Of a DNA stretch of 64,000 nucleotides, positions 61,738-64,000 are shown in pieces. Where the stretch lies: the NCBI GenBank assembly GCA_964637515.1, contig CAZWUI010000004.1, positions 1-64,000 of the forward strand, in the 5' to 3' direction. The notes beneath the pieces are model-generated. The model saw only the letters and a list, made by a program, of their open reading frames with translations, did no database searches and was not told the origin of the DNA. The position numbers were made by a program, and so were the translations under genes. Origin of the DNA: RGIG4097 sp964637515. Its GTDB lineage: Bacteria > Bacillota > Clostridia > Christensenellales > CAG-917. The stretch's first letter is position 1; each line of letters starts with the position of its first letter.

Positions 61738-62501
61738 TGACCAAAAAACAAATCGTTGACCTCATCGAAAACGTTGCGCCGATTTCCCTTGCCGAAGAAA
61801 ACGACAGAGAGAAAATCGGACTTCAAGTCGGCACGCTCAAAGGGGAGTGTACCGGCGTTTTGACTTGTCTTGACGTGACGGTGGACGCGGTGAAAAAAGC
61901 GGTGCGCAATCACTGCAATCTCATCATCTCGCATCATCCGATGATTTACAATCCTATCGGCAGTATACCGACGGACGAGCCCGAAGGAGAGTGCATCGCT
62001 CTTGCACTGAAAAACGACATAGCGGTCTACTCTGCACACACCAATCTTGACGCCTGTGAAGTGGGCACCAACGCTACACTCGTCAGACTTTTTGGCGGAA
62101 AAGTTTTGAAAACGGAAGGTTGCCTTTTCGTTGCCGAAATCGAGAAAACGACTGTCGGTGAGTTTGCAAAGAAAGTCGCAAAAGTTATCAACGACGACAG
62201 TGTGAAACTCGTCGGAAACCCAAACAAGAAAATCAAAAAAATATGCGTATGCTCGGGCGGCGGTGCGTCCTACCACGCCGTTGATTACGCAACCCAAAAC
62301 GCGGACGTATTCGTGGTTGGCGACGTCAGTCATCACGTATATTTGTACGCAGACGAAAGAGATTTTCCGCTTGTTGAGTATTCCCACTACGCAAGCGAGA
62401 TTATCGCGGAAGATATTTTCGCGTCCCTTCTCAAAGAGACGGGCGTGAAAATCGTGAAAGCAAATCAACACCGTCCTTTCAGGACGCTGGAGGAAATATG
62501 A
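61737..62501 (+). CDS. Nif3-like dinuclear metal centre protein
   Basis: A 254-aa member of the Nif3/YqfO family in its short form, lacking the PII-like insert. Metal ligands are visible as SHHP near residue 62, SAHTNLD near 99, and H/E residues in GDVSHH and EYSHYASE. Some relatives are annotated as GTP cyclohydrolase 1 type 2, but the biochemical role of the family is unsettled. The ATG overlaps the trmK stop (TAATGA), and the end overlaps the next gene by 4 bp. The gene order after rpoD and trmK is the standard gram-positive one. Confidence 0.93.
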   Translation: MTKKQIVDLIENVAPISLAEENDREKIGLQVGTLKGECTGVLTCLDVTVDAVKKAVRNHCNLIISHHPMIYNPIGSIPTDEPEGECIALALKNDIAVYSAHTNLDACEVGTNATLVRLFGGKVLKTEGCLFVAEIEKTTVGEFAKKVAKVINDDSVKLVGNPNKKIKKICVCSGGGASYHAVDYATQNADVFVVGDVSHHVYLYADERDFPLVEYSHYASEIIAEDIFASLLKETGVKIVKANQHRPFRTLEEI

Positions 62502-63208
62502 AATTCGACAAACGTATCCTTGACTATCAAAGAATAGACAACGAACTTATCGCTCTCGAAAGCGAAGTCACGAAGAGCAAAGAAAGACAAGCACTCGTCG
62601 CATCCAAAACCAAACTCGACGACGCAACTTCTCAAATCAGCAAACTTTCGAGCGAAGCAAACGAAATTCTTGCGCAATACGCCGACTATCAAAACAAAAT
62701 CAAAGCACTCCAAGCAAAACTTGCGGAGTTCGACGGCATTGTAGACGGCATAGAAGACGTTGCGGAAGCGGAATATTATATCAAACAAATTGACGGCATA
62801 CTCTCTGAAATTTCCGCAATCGAAAAGGAAATCGCAAAGAGCGGTGTCCATGCGGATTCAATCAATCAAGAGTTTGCAAAAACTTGGAATGCAGGTATGC
62901 ACGCAAACGAAGTTTTCAAGAAAGCAACAAAGGAATATAACGACTTCATGGCGAAGTTGCAACCCGATGCGCAGAGAATAAAAGCAGAACTTGCCACACT
63001 TCAAAAGGAAATCCCCGAAGACTTTTTGAAAATGTACGTCAACCTTCGCAATATGAAGAAAACCCCTGCATTCGTCGAATACGACAGACAAAACGCAAGT
63101 TGTGGTCGTTGCCGTATGGACGTCCCCAACGATACGAAAGAAAAACTCCGTGAAAGCGGTGATTGGGCGGAATGCCCCAACTGCCGCAGAATACTTTACA
63201 TTCTGTGA
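62498..63208 (+). CDS. Coiled-coil protein with C-terminal C4 zinc ribbon
   Basis: A 236-aa protein of the CdsZ/DUF164 type. About 165 residues of charged heptad-like helices form a long antiparallel coiled coil. A C4 zinc ribbon follows (CGRCRMDVP...CPNC). The family commonly follows the Nif3-like gene in Firmicutes. Its role is not established, though ribosome- or nucleic-acid-linked functions have been proposed for relatives. GGAGG lies 5-6 nt before the ATG, which overlaps the preceding stop by 4 bp. Confidence 0.88.
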   Translation: MKFDKRILDYQRIDNELIALESEVTKSKERQALVASKTKLDDATSQISKLSSEANEILAQYADYQNKIKALQAKLAEFDGIVDGIEDVAEAEYYIKQIDGILSEISAIEKEIAKSGVHADSINQEFAKTWNAGMHANEVFKKATKEYNDFMAKLQPDAQRIKAELATLQKEIPEDFLKMYVNLRNMKKTPAFVEYDRQNASCGRCRMDVPNDTKEKLRESGDWAECPNCRRILYIL

Positions 63209-63218
63209 GAGGTAAACT

Positions 63219-64000
63219 ATGAACTGCCATAACGACGTAAACATCTATTCCGTAAACGTATGCGACAAACACGGTGCGGGATTTCCGCTTTCTGAAAGCG
63301 GTGAAAAGAAGATTAGACTTTTGAACGGGGAGTGGAAATTCAAATATTTTTCCGCCGTAGACCTCATGACAGAGCCTACTTCGTGGGACGTCATTCAAGT
63401 GCCGTCAAACTGGCAACTCAAAGGTTACGGCAAACCCAACTACTCAAATACCCGCTATCCGAAACCCATTCTCACCGCTCCCGGCAAACGCCCGCATATC
63501 AACGATGCGGAAAACCCCTGCGGTATCTATGAAAGGACTTTCGACCTTGACGAAATCAACAGCCGTATACATATCAACTTCGCGGCAAACAGCGGTGCGG
63601 AATTATACGTCAACGGCAAATTCGTGGGGTATAGCGAGTCGAGTTTCGACTATCAGGAATACGATATTACCGAATTTGTCAAGAAGGGCGAAAACACCGT
63701 CAGAATAGTCGTCTATCAATTCACGACGGGCAGTTATCTCGAAGACCAAGATATGTGGAGAATTTCGGGACTCTTCCGCGACGTAACGTTGATTTTCGTG
63801 CCTTACCGCCATATAGCGGATATATACGCACGTGCGTCTTTCAACGACGATATGACCGAAGCGATTTTCACTGCGGACGTGGTCGTGGAATGCACGGGGG
63901 ACGAGTTTGACGTTGCCAACGTCAACGTAGACCTCATCGATGCGGACGGAAACGTCGTCGCAAATTCCCTTTTCAAACTCATCGACGTGGACGACGGCGA
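63219..64000 (+). CDS. GH2-family beta-galactosidase, 5' part (runs off the window)
   Basis: The first 260 residues of a glycoside hydrolase family 2 enzyme; the frame is still open at the last base. The N-terminal sugar-binding jelly roll is recognisable by VPSNWQLKGYGKPNYSNTRYP, the block PCGIYERTF, the ELYVNGKFVGYSESSFDYQEY segment and DQDMWRISGLFRDVTL, which are hallmarks of LacZ-type enzymes. The start of the second (immunoglobulin-like) domain follows. The catalytic barrel is beyond the window. GAGAGG lies just before the ATG, 10 bp after the zinc ribbon gene, so it may be part of the same transcript, although its function is unrelated. There is no signal peptide, so it should be cytoplasmic and act on imported oligosaccharides. 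Confidence 0.9.
   Translation, partial: MNCHNDVNIYSVNVCDKHGAGFPLSESGEKKIRLLNGEWKFKYFSAVDLMTEPTSWDVIQVPSNWQLKGYGKPNYSNTRYPKPILTAPGKRPHINDAENPCGIYERTFDLDEINSRIHINFAANSGAELYVNGKFVGYSESSFDYQEYDITEFVKKGENTVRIVVYQFTTGSYLEDQDMWRISGLFRDVTLIFVPYRHIADIYARASFNDDMTEAIFTADVVVECTGDEFDVANVNVDLIDADGNVVANSLFKLIDVDDG

Overview
The window reads as a chromosome segment of an uncultured, anaerobic, low-to-mid GC Bacillota of the Clostridia type. The evidence is AddAB recombination helicases, near-consensus sigma-A promoters and AGGAGG ribosome sites, the gram-positive dnaG-rpoD-trmK-Nif3 gene order, CsoR copper control, pyruvate phosphate dikinase, two rubrerythrins and no respiratory genes. Placement below class is a guess. 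A 100-N scaffold gap flanked by identical 55-bp ends shows it is a short-read assembly, probably metagenomic.

Layout. 1-6.7 kb: addB-addA. 6.8-8.7 kb: an unrecognised membrane protein with a long acidic linker. 8.8-16.2 kb: CorA-type transporter (-), ppdK (+), sdaA (-), typA (+). 16.2-20.8 kb: a GPH-type symporter between two composite palindromic repeats, then a CtpE-like P-type ATPase. 20.9-25.2 kb: lipoprotein, HU, then a class III aminotransferase with a two-domain class II aldolase-like protein. 25.3-31.4 kb: a purine salvage/uptake operon (xpt, BMP lipoprotein, double ABC ATPase, two permeases) with a structured leader and an internal attenuator. 31.4-35.0 kb: BaiN-like flavoprotein, M18 aminopeptidase, tRNA-Ser(CGA) beside a partial copy of its own 3' end, and an acetyltransferase. 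35.1-38.1 kb: a P2-type Ca2+/Mn2+ ATPase behind a recognisable yybP-ykoY (Mn2+) riboswitch.

38.2-50.1 kb: an autoregulated-looking TetR gene followed 37 bp later by an 11-kb gene for a giant secreted, membrane-anchored repeat protein. It appears broken in two frames, but the break is an assembly artefact. Collapsing the duplicated 55-mer and the Ns gives one frame of about 3,646 codons with four super-repeats, each opening with the same segment and closing with a Cys/His module. This is the most unusual locus here.

50.1-57.6 kb: rubrerythrin, a copper operon csoR-copA in which a CopZ-like domain is fused in frame to CopA behind its own internal Shine-Dalgarno and ATG, a membrane-anchored lipase-like hydrolase, a four-helix membrane protein, a second rubrerythrin and two small genes. 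57.7-64 kb: tRNA-Ala and tRNA-Ile, dnaG-rpoD-trmK-Nif3-like-zinc ribbon protein, and the 5' part of a GH2 beta-galactosidase that runs off the window.
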